This document shows positions 20,577-34,573 of a stretch of 64,000 nt of DNA, piece after piece; within the stretch, counting starts at the first letter, position 1, and each line of letters begins with the position of its first letter. Below the pieces are notes generated by a model. It made no database searches. It saw nothing but the letters and a program-made list of their open reading frames with translations, and was not told where the DNA came from. The stretch comes from Apiotrichum sp. Y4204. Its lineage: Eukaryota; Basidiomycota; Tremellomycetes; Trichosporonales; Trichosporonaceae. The stretch is taken from assembly GCA_025531455.1 (NCBI GenBank), contig JAMYHL010000030.1, forward strand, positions 186,001 to 250,000, read 5' to 3'. A program made the position numbers and the translations under genes.

Positions 20577-21326
20577 CTACGCCTTCGAAAGCTGCGCCCT
20601 AAGCTCCGCAATCTCCACCCTGGCAGCATCAAGCTCGAGTCTGAGCGCAGCCACAGTGTCCTCGAGGCGCGCCACGGCAGCGAGTACGTCCGGCGAGGCG
20701 CAGTCGGCAGGCGGCGTAACAGGCGGCGTCTGCGTCTCCCCTTGCCCACGCCCAGACCTTGCGCGGAAACGGGGGAACGTATGAGCAAGAGGAGGCTTGA
20801 GCGAGAAAGCAGGCACAAGGGGTTCATCGAGGTTCACGAGGAGAGACGAGCTGCTCGAGTTGCCGTGGTACGTTTCGGGCTCGTAGCTCGAGTGGCGCGA
20901 GTTCGGGTTGCTCGCGTGACGGGGCCGGTTACGGGCACCATGACCGAGGGCATTGCCACGAGAGATGTGGTTGTTGGCCTTGCGGCTTTGGATGGGGGGA
21001 TCGTTCGGCCCGCGGACCTTGTGATCGGTATCCGACTCGCTGAGCTCAGCACCGTCCTCGTCCTCTTGGTCGCTCTCGCTATGTGGGAGGCGCACGTTCC
21101 GCCCGCGCGGGGCGGGAGGGACCGCGAGGGCGGAGGCGACGCCGCGCGTAGTCCCTGCTGAGGTGCGGGCGCGGCGCTCCCTCAGCGGATGGGGGAGAGA
21201 GGGAGAGTGCGGCGGGTGCGGGTGGGACACTGAGAGGGGCACCGCGGTCGGGGGCGCGCGGGGGCACAAAGTGGGCTGTGCTGCTGGGGGGTAGGGGGGC
21301 CAGTCGAGGGAGTGGGGGCGGTGCAT
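20577..21326 (-). CDS. Pro/His-rich disordered protein with C-terminal coiled coil
   Basis: Unrecognised, single exon, 249 residues from the ATG at 21324-21326 (MHRPHSLDWPPYPPAAQPTL). I chose this Met because the open frame continues upstream through a pyrimidine-rich, leader-like stretch. Composition: Pro/His/Ser N-terminus, Arg-rich centre, an acidic patch (SESDQEDEDGAELSESD), Asn/His/Arg-rich linker, and a C-terminal leucine-heptad helix LAAVARLEDTVAALRLEL ending in IAELRAQLSKA. It faces array gene 5 tail to tail. The helix start resembles the array helix (LAA...LE), but there is no CxxLLxSR motif and spacing is off by one, so membership is doubtful. Confidence 0.6.
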   Translation of the reverse strand: MHRPHSLDWPPYPPAAQPTLCPRAPPTAVPLSVSHPHPPHSPSLPHPLRERRARTSAGTTRGVASALAVPPAPRGRNVRLPHSESDQEDEDGAELSESDTDHKVRGPNDPPIQSRKANNHISRGNALGHGARNRPRHASNPNSRHSSYEPETYHGNSSSSSLLVNLDEPLVPAFSLKPPLAHTFPRFRARSGRGQGETQTPPVTPPADCASPDVLAAVARLEDTVAALRLELDAARVEIAELRAQLSKA

Positions 21327-22866
21327 TGGTGGAGGAGGTACAGGTGGTGTGTTGGAGACTGAGATGGAGACACAGATGAGAGATACAGAGGCGAAAGACC
21401 GACGAGAGAGGCGCTGGGAGAGACTGGTGAGAAAGACAGATGAGAAAGAAGGGCGGAGGAAGACTGATAATGGACACAAGAGGAGGAGATACTGGGAGTG
21501 CTCGAAACGGGACTGTTGTCTGTTGATGGTCGTCTACGTCTTCGGGAGCTAGCCCATATACCGTCGCTCTCGCCGATGACGATGACGAGGACAAGTCGTG
21601 AATCGTGGAGATTGCCGCGGCAGAAGTCACTCAGAGGAGGTGGGCCGTCGACGTATGAGATTGAGACACTGCGCGCTAGTCGCAGGTAATTAAACTGGGC
21701 TAGCGATTAGCGACGCGAGGCTTATTAGCGAGAGAAACGCGCATGGTGGGTATGCATTCATGACGCCCAGCTGGTAGTTTATTCTTAGTCAACTGCAGCT
21801 CACACTCGGCAGCCAACCTCATTCATACGCTCCTTTGTCAATCTGTTTCGCACTCGTTCGCTCCCACACCACCGATCCGTGCACCCCGATTGGCGTCGGG
21901 CGCGGTGTGTGCCGGACGAGCTGTGCAGTGTTGCAGTGTGTTGCACCGGCGTGGCGCTGCCTCGTTTCGCTAGCTTCCGCCAAAACTGCCAAGTTGCGGA
22001 CGTCTGGGAGTGGATCCGTTTCTGTGTCGTACAATGCTATACTGTGTGTGCTGTTACGCCAAAGCACAAAGTGGGGTTTCAAAAAGTCGGAGAGCCGCGA
22101 GTGTGTAAAGGCAAAGTAATGGGGGTGTCTCGCGGATGGTCGACTTGCGAAATGCAAAGCAGTTTCAACCTGGTGCGCCATTGTCGTTGGGTGTGAGTGG
22201 CCTTGGATGCTCCGAGACCGGTGTTGGGCGAGAAGACTGGTGAATAATGACACAATGAGATCAGAGTCGGGGGTCTCAGTTCAGCACCAGGGCAATTCAA
22301 CTGACCCAACGATTGCTGAGTCGCGGGGCTACCGATGTGGTCTCCACATCTCTGCATGGCGGAGCACCCAGGCCGAGCACCCATTTCGCTTGGTCCGAGC
22401 TGCAAACCCGTCCCTAGCTGCGTGGTGGAACGCACAGGCTTTAAAAGGGGACTGCGAATGACACTAGGCACTTGCCCGGCAGCGGCGGAGTGGTGCGCTC
22501 TGGTGTTGCCGAGGTGGGCAGTAGTAACTCGAGATACGGGGTCCTCGCCAAGTAAAATGTTTGGTGGGTATCTTCTGGAAAGAACATTGATGAGAGAAAA
22601 GGTGAGGAATGGTGGAAACTATTTCCATGCCGTTGGCTCCGCTTTGAGTTAGTGAATGAATGGCTATGTATAGCGCAGTGGCATTTCGGTTCCAACAAAT
22701 CCACGTCAGTCGTCAATCTTGGTCAGTGAACCTAAGTGTTGGCCCGAACAGCTGAGTCGGCCTCTCCTATCATCGCCAGCACCACGCTCCAGCGCGCAGC
22801 CCAGCCGCGATCATGACGTTCATACCTCTCCGATATACAAACTCTACCGACCCAGCCAGCCTAAGC
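21327..22866. other. 1.5-kb intergenic region, no gene supported
   Basis: Holds the promoter of the minus-strand coiled-coil gene (pyrimidine-rich on the minus strand to about 21560) and the 3' side of SEC23. Short open frames exist on both strands but show no conserved motif or splice logic. Confidence 0.4.
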
Positions 22867-25329
<2,463 letters not shown>

Positions 25330-26155
25330 CGTGCGCTCGGCGAGGCTGGATGGGATGGGGGAGGGGAAGGTCGAGAGAGAGGGGGGATTGGAGATGGAGA
25401 TGCGTTTGACGTTGACGAGTGGGAATCTCGAGACGACGTCGGAGTGTGCTGGCAGTTGGGGTTTGGCGTGGAGGGCGTGGCGCCGACATGGAGCCCACGT
25501 TTCATTATGTAAAAGGGACCAATTCAATGACGTCACTGTCTATTCACCGCCGTCAGGAAGTGGTTCAATGGTGGTGATAGCAGGGGACGATGGTGATGGC
25601 AAAGTACTGTATACTGTACAAGCATATCCTCTGCAGCGCTCGGATGCTCTCAGAATGCTCGGGCTTCCAGCATCTATCATACACATGTACATCTGTCACA
25701 CAGCGGGCATCTACAGTCTCACAGTGGGAACGAACTACGACTAATGACAGCTAACTGGAAACGGGTGCGCCATTCTTGATTTTGCGATTTTGGGAACTAA
25801 CGAGGCTTATGGTCAACATCGAGCGACTGGACTTGAGAGTGGATGAGTATCGTCAACGAGAGGGGGATTGGATGTGAACAGGTGAGATAGAGTCGACGGT
25901 TAGGAGTAGGGTACACGGGTTGCAGAATTGGCGCCTTGTGGCCCGTTTTCACAGCGAGGGACTTGAGTGTTCTTACGGAGGAATGGTATGGTTGTTCTTG
26001 ACACGGCATGGAGGATGTCACTTGCTCGACTCTTGCGCCTCTTGACGTTTTTCTATCGACGCGCTCGTTTTTACGTCTTGAGGCGTCTGCTTGCCACCTC
26101 TCTCACCCTACTGTACGAGCGTAGGGTCGAGATCGAATCCCGCTCGCCAAGGCCA
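25330..26155. other. Intergenic upstream of SEC23, no gene supported
   Basis: Minus-strand leader of SEC23 (CT-rich on the minus strand at 25330-25400). The remainder, which also carries the 3' side of the next minus-strand gene, has no recognisable content. Confidence 0.4.
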
Positions 26156-27265
26156 TCAATAGAATTTGGCACGGGTCATCGCGATCGTGAGCGAGCTCTT
26201 CATATCATCGATGTCGGCCGCCATGACGGCGAGCGGGGCGTGCACAGTGTTGTCCTCGGTCCAGGTGCAGAGATAATTAAGCTTCTCTTCGAGGGTGCGC
26301 AGACCGGTACGCACTTCACGCACCGAGTCGCCGAGGACGTGTGGGTCGGGCAACTGTGCGAGGTAGAGAGGATATCCTGGTGGGGCTGATGAGAGTGGGA
26401 GATCAGGAAGCTCTGTCTTGATGTCAGGGAGGGGAGGGAAGGCAGGCTTGATGTCAGGTCGCTCAGTCTCGGGCAGTTCGGTCTCCATCTTGATGTCGAC
26501 CGCGAGGGATCCGCCCTCGGCGTCGCCGTCCATCTCCTTACCCGCGGCCGTGGGAGCCTCCGCTACACGCTGCTCAATACGCGCGAGGCTCTGCACAACG
26601 CGCTCCATCACCGCGCCCATCGCGCTGAGCCGCTCGCTCTCCCAGTACTGCCTGGCCTGGTGCGCCTCTTGCATGCGGGCGAGGTTGGCGATCATGTCGA
26701 CCGCGGCCGCAAGGCGGCCGTTCATCTCGGTGCAGTTCGCGCACCCCTGCTTCCCACCGTGCTCTGCTTCGGATTCAGTGAGGTAGTCTGAGAACGGGGG
26801 CGTGCTCGGCCGGCGGTGTAGGCCGGGACGGGTGCTTGGACCGGCAGCTCCGGCTGCTGGGAGGGCTGAGAATGCAAGGGGCTGCATTGAGGGTGAGAGC
26901 GGATTCGAGGGCGGGAGGTTCGGTGGCGAGAGAGGATTAGAGATCGGCAGGGGGCCAGCCGCGGGGCGTGGGAACTCGCGCCCGTCGACGTTGAGCCATC
27001 CTTCGCCACTCGTGCTGCTCGAGCTGCTGATAGTCACGGCATCGGCGTCTGGCGAATTGGTGCCGCCCGTGGTCAACGACGCGAGCGTCCATGCTGGCGA
27101 TGGGTCACGCCACTTGGGAGAGCGGTGGGTTTGCGGGTCGGGGCGGGAGTACGGCGCTTGCGAGTGCGGGCGTTCGGGACTGTGCCGCATGGCGCGGGGT
27201 ACAGCGCGCGGGCTGGGGGCGGTTGAAGTGTTGGCGACGGGGGTCGTGCTTCGGCTACGGGCCAT
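26156..27265 (-). CDS. Ser/Pro-rich disordered protein with coiled coils and SUMO-type motifs
   Basis: Unrecognised, single exon, 369 residues, ATG at 27263-27265 (MARSRSTTPVANTSTAPSPR). The first half is Ser/Pro/Arg-rich with repeated S-N-P-L-S-P-type units (ISNPLSPPNLPPSNPLSPS). A Cys pair (QGCANCTEMNGRL) opens a helical region LAAAVDMIANLARMQEAHQA followed by MERVVQSLARIEQRV. Then come repeated D-I-K-x-E/D-I-K-x segments (DIKMETELPETERPDIKP, DIKTELPDLPL), where I-K-M-E and I-K-T-E fit the SUMO consensus. A final helix VREVRTGLRTLEEKLNYL follows. It resembles the array genes only in style (disorder plus helix). Confidence 0.65.
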   Translation of the reverse strand: MARSRSTTPVANTSTAPSPRAVPRAMRHSPERPHSQAPYSRPDPQTHRSPKWRDPSPAWTLASLTTGGTNSPDADAVTISSSSSTSGEGWLNVDGREFPRPAAGPLPISNPLSPPNLPPSNPLSPSMQPLAFSALPAAGAAGPSTRPGLHRRPSTPPFSDYLTESEAEHGGKQGCANCTEMNGRLAAAVDMIANLARMQEAHQARQYWESERLSAMGAVMERVVQSLARIEQRVAEAPTAAGKEMDGDAEGGSLAVDIKMETELPETERPDIKPAFPPLPDIKTELPDLPLSSAPPGYPLYLAQLPDPHVLGDSVREVRTGLRTLEEKLNYLCTWTEDNTVHAPLAVMAADIDDMKSSLTIAMTRAKFY

Positions 27266-28130
27266 GATGAGAGGAAGAGCGAGAGGATGAGATTACAGTT
27301 ACAGGTTACAGTTACAGGTTGCAGGTTGATTGTACGATGATGAGATGAAGAGGAAGACAAAGTTGGAGTTGACTGTTGTCTTGTCCAAAGGAAGTGGTGT
27401 GCAGCGTCCAGCCGTGTCTGGCGGTGTGTGTGATCGCCCCCCGCCTTCGGATCCGGTGTTCCAGTTTATTTTATGACCTTGTTCCCATGATGTTGGAACG
27501 TTGGAACTGTGCTACAGAGTACCGAGAATCGACACCCTTGTGCTACATACTCTGGGTGGCAAAGCGGCTGGGGTGGAGCTCCGGAAGCACCACCCCAGAT
27601 TGCAGTCTACGCAGAGCGGCGCAGAGCGCGCAGAGCCTCAAGTCCATCACGTGCAGCCGTTCTTGCAGGACGCGAACAAGACGACAACCAAGGTCGGTGT
27701 TGTTCCTGGTGGGGCGGGCTCGTGATGGGGCCACAACCTCGTTCTTCCTCTCATCCTTGATCCGCATGTCGCGTTCGCTACAGCTCATCTATAGGGACGC
27801 AGTGTAACCCGCCAGCCATCGACTGCTCGATGCGTTGTCCGAGCTCCTCGACACTCCCAGCCAGGTCTGACTCAAGGCTCCTGGAGGTAATTTTCTTCGG
27901 TACTCATAGCCATGGGAGGATATAGTATCCCATTTTCCGCCAAGCGCCTCTTTGAGCATACTTATTTCATGTCGATGGTGGCCGAACACCGTGTCCTTGT
28001 TGTACCCAAGAACTAACAACTGTCCTGGCTTGAGTCAGAACTAACAGCAACGCAGGGGGGAAGTTCTCGGATGACTGACTGCAACCGTCCCTATGCCGGT
28101 TCTCACCAACTTACCAGAACTGCCCTCACC
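27266..28130. other. Intergenic with a 13-bp tandem repeat
   Basis: No gene. Near the minus-strand gene start is a repeat of TTACAGTTACAGG (27293-27325). Confidence 0.4.
27293..27325 (+). repeat. 13-bp tandem repeat, 2.5 copies
   Basis: TTACAGTTACAGG twice, then TTGCAGG. It falls in the presumed 5' leader of the minus-strand gene starting at 27265. Confidence 0.75.
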
Positions 28131-28486
28131 ATGCTCGTCAACACCACCCTCCTCGCCGCGCTTAGTATGCTGATACCTTATCCGACACCCTGACTGCAGC
28201 CGACACCGCTCCGGCGGCGACCACCCTCGTGACTAAGACCAAGCCCCCTAACCCTCTGCGACGACACGTTCAAGGACGTCGCGCAGCTCGGAAATGGTGC
28301 TATCTCCCAAACGGGTTGACCCGAGTTGAGGACGAGACCGCTTGTGCCGAAGCACTCAAGTCTGCAAGAGTGGATTCCGACAAGTCGGGGATGAACATCG
28401 TATACAAGTACAAGTACTTGTACATATTCTCCCCTAATCCCTGTTCTTATCCCGCCTTCCTGTCACTCTCATTGCTTACGGTTTAG
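28131..28486 (+). pseudogene. Possible small secreted protein gene or remnant
   Basis: ATG at 28131 gives MLVNTTLLAAL, then a normal-looking 35-nt intron (28165-28199, GTATGC...CTGACTGCAG) and in-frame TDTAPAATTLVTKTKP, which looks like a signal peptide with a short secreted start. Downstream the most protein-like stretch (LCDDTFKDVAQLGN) is in another frame, after a 5-C run at 28244-28248. A later stretch (VEDETACAEALKSARVDSD) is back in the first frame. Either further tiny introns exist or the gene is decayed. No family recognised. Confidence 0.28.
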
Positions 28487-29264
28487 AAGACACCAGGACC
28501 CCCAACAGACGCATGCGTGCGTTTCCCGAGATGAAAACTGGGAGGACGAAGCTCCAGAACTATTGAGGCGGGCTGAAGGACGAAAACGGATTCGCCGCGA
28601 CTTCGAACTCGTCTAACCCCCGATTCCTCGACGCCTCGACTCCTCGACTCCTCGACTAACGCAATATCGACGAGCACGACGAGCAGCTGACTTTCGGCCC
28701 AAGCCGTCGCCCCTCACCGTCTTGATCAGCACTGATCTTATCGTTTCCCTTGCGAAGGAGCCGTGAGCGATGAGCAACAGCTCCGCTGATGCAGGGACTG
28801 ACCGTTGTGAGCTGAAGTGATATTTATACGAGTATGACATTGTCGTTTTGCAACGCGACCTTTCATCGGGGTCGGTCGCTACTTCACTCTGCGGGCGGGG
28901 AAAGATGTGAAAGTCAAGTTGCGGGTTTATGCGGCGGGTTAGATCTTAGCAGAGCAACGCACCTCGGGTAGAGCCCAACCTGCTTCATGGACACCGGGAC
29001 TGGCTATGTCGTCGCGACTGTGCGACCACCTAATTCGTACAGTACCAAAGTGCACTCGAACAAGGTCAGAGATTTGGGTGTCTCCCTCAGGTTGCTTTGG
29101 CATCTTTCACTGATAAGCCTCCTGACTTGGTGTCTCGTTCCTGCGGTACTTCTTGTGGTGGCCGGGGGTAAGTCGAGATGGTCTCCGTCTATGTGAGCAA
29201 TAAGTACATCTCTACATCTCTTAACCCCAACTCCTCGTCCTCACCGCGGCCGCGTCGCACAGCG
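28487..29264. other. Intergenic with an 8-bp tandem repeat
   Basis: No gene supported. Contains four tandem copies of CCTCGAC[GT] at 28626-28657. Confidence 0.4.
28626..28657 (+). repeat. 8-bp tandem repeat, 4 copies
   Basis: CCTCGACG once, then CCTCGACT three times, uninterrupted. Confidence 0.8.
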
Positions 29265-30047
29265 CTAGTCACCAGACCACACAGTCTCAAGGCAGAACTG
29301 GACCTCCCCGACCTCGGCCTTATACTCTTCCACACTCAGGAATCGCACATGTTCACGGAGGTAGTTCCGCACCTCGCGATCCCCGCCATGTCCGCTCTTC
29401 AGCGCCTTTCTCGCCGCTCCCTCAGCAGACCCGAGACCGACAAAGGTCGCCCAGAACTCCCCGCGGTGGACGGTACAGCTCGGCGCGAGGTATGCGAGCG
29501 CGGCGGATGTGAGTGCCTTTCCAATAATACTCAGAGTGCCGGCCAGATCGGGAGGCGGGAGGTTGAAGACGTTCCAGCGCGATATCGGCGGCGACGGCGG
29601 AAAGATGAATACGAGCTGCGCGCCGTACAATCCTCCCAGTTCCCCCTGCAAGTTTACGTGGTCGCGGAACGAGAGCACGGTCCGGCACATGGGCCATTGC
29701 GGGGTGTAGTATTCCTGCTCTTGGTGTTCTCGCATAAAGAAGACGCGTTCGGCCGCCCACACCGCGTCAGGTGTGCCGTACGTGCACCGCAGGACGGGGA
29801 CGGAGTGTATTTCCAGCCCCAGGGGCCCCTCATGGACGTCAAGAACGCGCAGGAGCGAGAGAGTGGAAGGTGTGCTCGGAAGGTGCTGGCCGTCAAGCGT
29901 GGTTAGTCCTTCAGCGCGTGCGATCACGTGTGTTGGGAACCGCGACCGCAAAGCACGGCAGGTCTGCGATACTGCGCGGAGTGTCGGTGTGTCGACGTGT
30001 TCCAGGATCACCTCGAGAAGATGCGGGTAGGCCGTGAGGTCGAGCAT
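29265..30047 (-). CDS. F-box-like protein
   Basis: Single exon, 260 residues from ATG 30045-30047 (MLDLTAYPHLLEVILEHVD). The N-terminal block PHLLEVILEHVDTPTLRAVSQTCRALRSRF follows the F-box pattern (hydrophobic helix, then L-x-x-x-S-x-[TV]-C-[KR]-x-[LW]), which in other proteins binds Skp1 in SCF ubiquitin ligases. The rest has no recognised repeats; it may be a lineage-specific substrate-binding part. An upstream in-frame Met exists, but the region before 30047 does not look coding. A second F-box gene lies at 55890. Confidence 0.6.
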   Translation of the reverse strand: MLDLTAYPHLLEVILEHVDTPTLRAVSQTCRALRSRFPTHVIARAEGLTTLDGQHLPSTPSTLSLLRVLDVHEGPLGLEIHSVPVLRCTYGTPDAVWAAERVFFMREHQEQEYYTPQWPMCRTVLSFRDHVNLQGELGGLYGAQLVFIFPPSPPISRWNVFNLPPPDLAGTLSIIGKALTSAALAYLAPSCTVHRGEFWATFVGLGSAEGAARKALKSGHGGDREVRNYLREHVRFLSVEEYKAEVGEVQFCLETVWSGD

Positions 30048-31318
30048 GGGGGTGAAGATGGAGATGGCAAGCTCACAATGGATCGTGAACGCGTTGTGTG
30101 TGGTGGCGACACTGTCCAAGCTGAAGCTGTGCAATCTAAGTTGAACGCCACCGCACGAGCCGCGAATCATGTCGCCACAGCCACCGGTTGTGGGCTGCTC
30201 GACGCGTCCTTTCCATTGCTTAGTGCTACTGTACGGGAAGAGTTTTCAACGTTGACACATTGACATGACCAGTTCTGCGTGGTCTATCATACCTGCGAAA
30301 GGCTTCTTGTGAAACCATGGAAAATTCACCTTAACCAGTCTTCAAAGCTTGAGAACGAATAACGAGTAAGTTCTGGATGACTGGTTGAATGATAGTGACA
30401 TCTGTACTTATCCCGACAACTGGCAATCTGTCATTCCGACTCTTTTGACATTTATCCTTGAGCTCACGATCTCATATTTTTACACGTCACGACGGAAACG
30501 CGTCTGACATACTTCCACTCTCCGCGCATTCCACAGTTGCCAAGATCTTTGAGCCCGGCACGCTCGGCACCCTCGCGTACACTCCTCTCCGGAGACACCC
30601 ACGACGACAGAAAAGATGGTGACGACGCCCGTTGGGCCCCCACGCTCGATACCCGACAGGCGCGTCTCGGCGTTGGGACGGCCCCATGGGGCTGCTGGGG
30701 CGAGGAATCTGCCAAGCTGGAAACCGCTAAGAATATCAGATCACGCTCATCGCTGCTGAAGATAATGGAGACGATAGAGGCGTGGTTTTTGGCCGATCGG
30801 ACTTTGGGGATAAGGGGATATAGCGATGACCGTGTCCAGTCGGACGCGATATCCAATTGGAGGCACTGGGAGAATGGGGAGCATGTGACCGTGGTGTGCA
30901 TTGCGCGACGTACACGTACGTACGTTTCGGTCCACACGTGTGTGTGTCGACCTGGTTGGCCAGGTAGTGCTTGGGCCCGATATCTTCTCCAGCGAGAGCC
31001 GTTTTCTGAGTTTATTGTGCTCGTCGCTAGCCCTGTTGTTGTCCTTTATTAGAGAGTAATGAAGACCAGAAATGACTGAGTCTTGTGTCAAGAACAGCGT
31101 CAAAACACCGCAAGACACCGCAAGACTCGTTATGGTGCCAGAATTGCCATTTGAAGGCATCCAATTGTGGAACAAATGAGAATACATACTGCAGATACAG
31201 CGCGATGCCCCCTCTACCAAGATGTAACCCGAAAAACTATAACTTCTTTAGACATCGTTCAGTCGTTCTTGAGATCATGCTCCCTTCTGACAAGATGTAA
31301 CCGAGATATTTGAGACCA
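30048..31318. other. 1.27-kb intergenic region with one short coding-like fragment
   Basis: Mostly featureless. At about 30537-30590 (plus) a short frame reads AKIFEPGTLGTLAYTPL after an acceptor-like CCACAG, but no donor, start or continuation was found. Probably a gene scrap or chance. Confidence 0.35.
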
Positions 31319-33047
31319 TTACGATTTTTTGAACACCTTCCAGTCATTCTGGAGATAGTGCTTGACTCCAATGAGCGCCATCGCTGCGGCGAGGAAGAGG
31401 CCGCCGCAGAACCCGATCGAGATGGCGTACGCGTCCGGTCCCGTCCTGTGGAGGTGGGAGCGGGAGTAGTCTACGAGCATGATCGCGAACGCCTGCGCGA
31501 AAAGATTCGGAATCGCCAATGTCATCCAGTAGATGCTCAGCGAGGACCCGAGGTCCGCCAGCCCGACGACACTGGCGGCCAGGGGGGTGGACGCGCTGTG
31601 AATTGTGCCGCTCGTCCCGCCGCAGATGAGCGCGTAGATCGCCATCACCGCGAACGACCGACCCAGCATCCACATCGTGAGCGTCACCACTCCGGCGATG
31701 AGGTACGACACAATCACCATATTCGTCCTTCCCCCGCGGTCGAGCAGGATGCCCCATATCGGGCGCCCGATGACCTGACCGGCGGCGAGAATACTCTGCA
31801 CCGCGCCGCCTTGCTTCTGCGTCAGGCCAAGGGCGTTCGTGCAGAAGGATGCGAGCGTGTAGATTGCAATAAAGTAGCCCATCACTGTTGTCAGTGTTAC
31901 TCTCGTTCTCGCACTCACTGGTCAAGAAAGCCCACAGCAACAGGTACTTGAAGCCTGGGTGCCAGAAGAAGTTGAACTGGAAGGGTGCACTGCGCGCGCC
32001 GAAGGCCTTGTGCCGCCCTCGCATGAGCAGCACGGACGGCAACAGGACGGCCATGGAGATACACCCGTTAATAACGTATGTATATTTCACGCCGAGGGAG
32101 TGCAGCAGCAGCGGAGTGGTGTTGCAGAAGATGAGGGCGCCGACACCCGAGCCGGCCTGAGAGATGCCTTGTGCGAAGGACAGGCGGCGGTCAAACCAAT
32201 GCGCGAGGATCGGTTGCGATGGGACGAGAATCTGGATGTAAGCTTGAGGATCGCTACACGACGCGCCAGCGCCAACGTCGTCTGCATGTGTCCGGCTCCC
32301 CATCCTGCTACTCACCAGACCCATGCCGACGCCAAAGACGAAGCCCTGGCAGATAATAAACGGTCCAAAGCTCTTGCTAAACCCCGCCCCGATCTGGCCC
32401 AAGCCGACACCGAGCGTCCCTGGGGTCAGCACCGAGCCAAACTACTACAGATGCGATCGACATCTTCTCGTCTCGCACCATTCAGGCTACTTACCGAGAA
32501 TCATGGGGATATGGATTCCGTACCGGCGTACGAGGAAGTTCGCCAGCGGGCCCTGCATGACGGCAACAGCGGCGCTCACGCCGCCGACCCACGCGTAATC
32601 AAGCTGGGTCGAATTGTAGTAGTTGAACTCGAGAAAGTACGACGAGAAGACGCCGTAGGTCGTGTTGACGCCCCACGTACACGCGTTCAGCCCAAGGAGG
32701 CAGAACATGATGACCCAGCCGTATCCGCCGTTTGGGAGCTCGTCATCCTTGTCATGGTGCGTGCTCTGAGTGAGCTCACGCGCGAGCTTCTCCCCGCCAA
32801 CGTCATGCGCGCTGTCGAGCTTCGTATCGTCGCTGCTGGCCGGCAGAGTCGAGTCGGCCTCGAGCGCGCGTGCAATCTCCACCATTGACGGCGCGACGCT
32901 CGGCGGGCGGATCGACTGTCCTGAGCGTATGGAGAAGACGGACTGCGTTGACATCCGCGTGTTCGCCCGCGAAAGATGGTGGTGCGATCCGGCCGCGCCG
33001 GGCGAGGCCGGCGAGTGGGCACCATGCCGTGAATGTGAGTGTTCCAT
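31319..33047 (-). CDS. MFS transporter, monocarboxylate-transporter (MCT) type
   Basis: Plasma-membrane-type transporter of the major facilitator superfamily, MCT/MCH branch. ATG at 33045-33047 (MEHSHSRHGAHSPASPG). A ~110-residue hydrophilic Ser/His-rich cytosolic N-terminus precedes the first membrane span, where ELPNGGYGWVIMF is the MCT signature (G-G-[YW]-G-W). Exons separated by introns near 32497, 32320 and 31920 supply about 12 spans, including LAHWFDRRLSFAQGISQAGS (the loop 4-5 RR motif plus G-x-x-x-[SA]-G-[SG] typical of MCTs) and GQVIGRPIWGILLDRGGRTN. Substrate cannot be read from sequence; fungal relatives are often of unknown substrate or riboflavin/monocarboxylate-like. Stop at 31319-31321. 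Confidence 0.85.
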
Positions 33048-34573
33048 GTCGTGGAGTGAGGTGCTTGTGTAACTAGCGAGTCGACATGGGAAGGAATGGG
33101 AAGGGCAAGAGGATATCAAGAGACGTCAACTCGCCGCCTTATGTCTTGTCGTCTTTACGACTTTGTCATGCCCATCCTTACTCGATCTCAAAACCTCGGT
33201 CAGAAGTTTGCGGCAAAAGAGCGCCGCAACGGAGCCGACAAGCCCAGGCTGGCTGGTAGCAGGTAGCTGGCTTGCTCCTGTTTGTCGCTAATTTCACGGG
33301 CCCCACTGCCCCGAGGCCCCATTATCCGGAGAGTCACCGCCGGTTCGCCATGGTCGCCGCGGTGGGCTGCCGAGCGCTGCCGAGCATGCCGAGGATAGCC
33401 AACAATATCCAGCTGTGTGCCTGAGTTTTGAGGTATGCCTGGAGCACATGTCCACACTGTCTGGTGCCGAGGATGTACAGTACCATGGCTATATCCGCTT
33501 TGCCGATGATCGAGGCCAAGACATCGCTGGAACGCCGCTGGAACGCATCGCATATTTAATACACCGATGAGGATGGGGTATTGCAATTGTTCGCCCACTG
33601 ACACACCCCTCAGAGATTGATCCAAGACAGAGCAGCAATTCCCCGACCGACTTGACGTTGACTGACTGTAAAGCAGCAAGAAGACCGTTGTTCTACAATT
33701 CTACAGGCATTTCGCACCTACGTCCACAACCCGTGTCCCGCGGTATGCTGTTGCGGTGTTTTTGCTGCGGTGTCTCTGCTTTGTCTTATCGGAGGAGACA
33801 TACATGCATAGTGAGTGCGACGTGTTTGATAATCCCGTGGTCAAGTTTTGGCTGTTCTGGGACAATCGGAGAAAGCATCTGGGTGCCACCAAGCGGTGTC
33901 GTCCGCGTTCCAATAGGTTTCTGGGGGTTGCTGGAACAGACCCAACCCCTTCTAGAACTCAAGATCGCACTGTGTGAGTCCACTACACACACAGAGGATT
34001 GCTGGTCATGAGCTGCAGTGTTGCACCCAGCTTCACGACTACGTCCGCTGGTGGTGGACGCATCTGGTGGACGGCACTAACGCGCTAACGCGCTAGCGCG
34101 CCGACTGATCTCATGTCTCACGACCGCAACAGGCATCCGCCAGCCACACACACACACTAACCACAAACTCGTTACATGTCTCATTTACCATTGACTTAGT
34201 GCTCGATGCGTCGTGTGAGCTGTGTGCAGGGCGTCGTGCAGGATATGGGGGTTTAACTTTAGTGTCCTCTGGCTGCTGGGCCGGCGGCAGCGTGGGTGCG
34301 AAGGTTGACATTTCTTATCCCAACTGTCGCATTTCCCGTCCCTTCAGCTCTCCTTGACTTGTTCTCTACGCCCTTTCTTTCTTTCTTTTCCTCTTCTCGC
34401 TCTGTATAAATCCCCCTTCTTCTCCTTTCCACATCTCTAGATCCTCGACTCTCTGTCTCCCACTCTCAATTCCCGCACCAATCAACAGACCTTCCCTCTT
34501 GTCGCTCTTGTACCCTGTTCGATCTTGTCTTCCTCACGTAATAAATCGTTCGCTTCTCACATCAAATAGTACG
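33048..34573. promoter_or_regulatory. Divergent intergenic region, MFS transporter and SWIM-protein gene
   Basis: 1.5 kb between two divergent starts. The right side has a TATA-like TGTATAAATC at about 34404, with a long pyrimidine-rich stretch before and after it (34360-34500). A short ACGCGCT repeat lies at 34079-34098. No gene seen. Confidence 0.5.

Noticed and set aside
26125..26150. tRNA B-box-like GATCGAATCCC
   Set aside because: Flanks do not pair into a T arm or acceptor stem.
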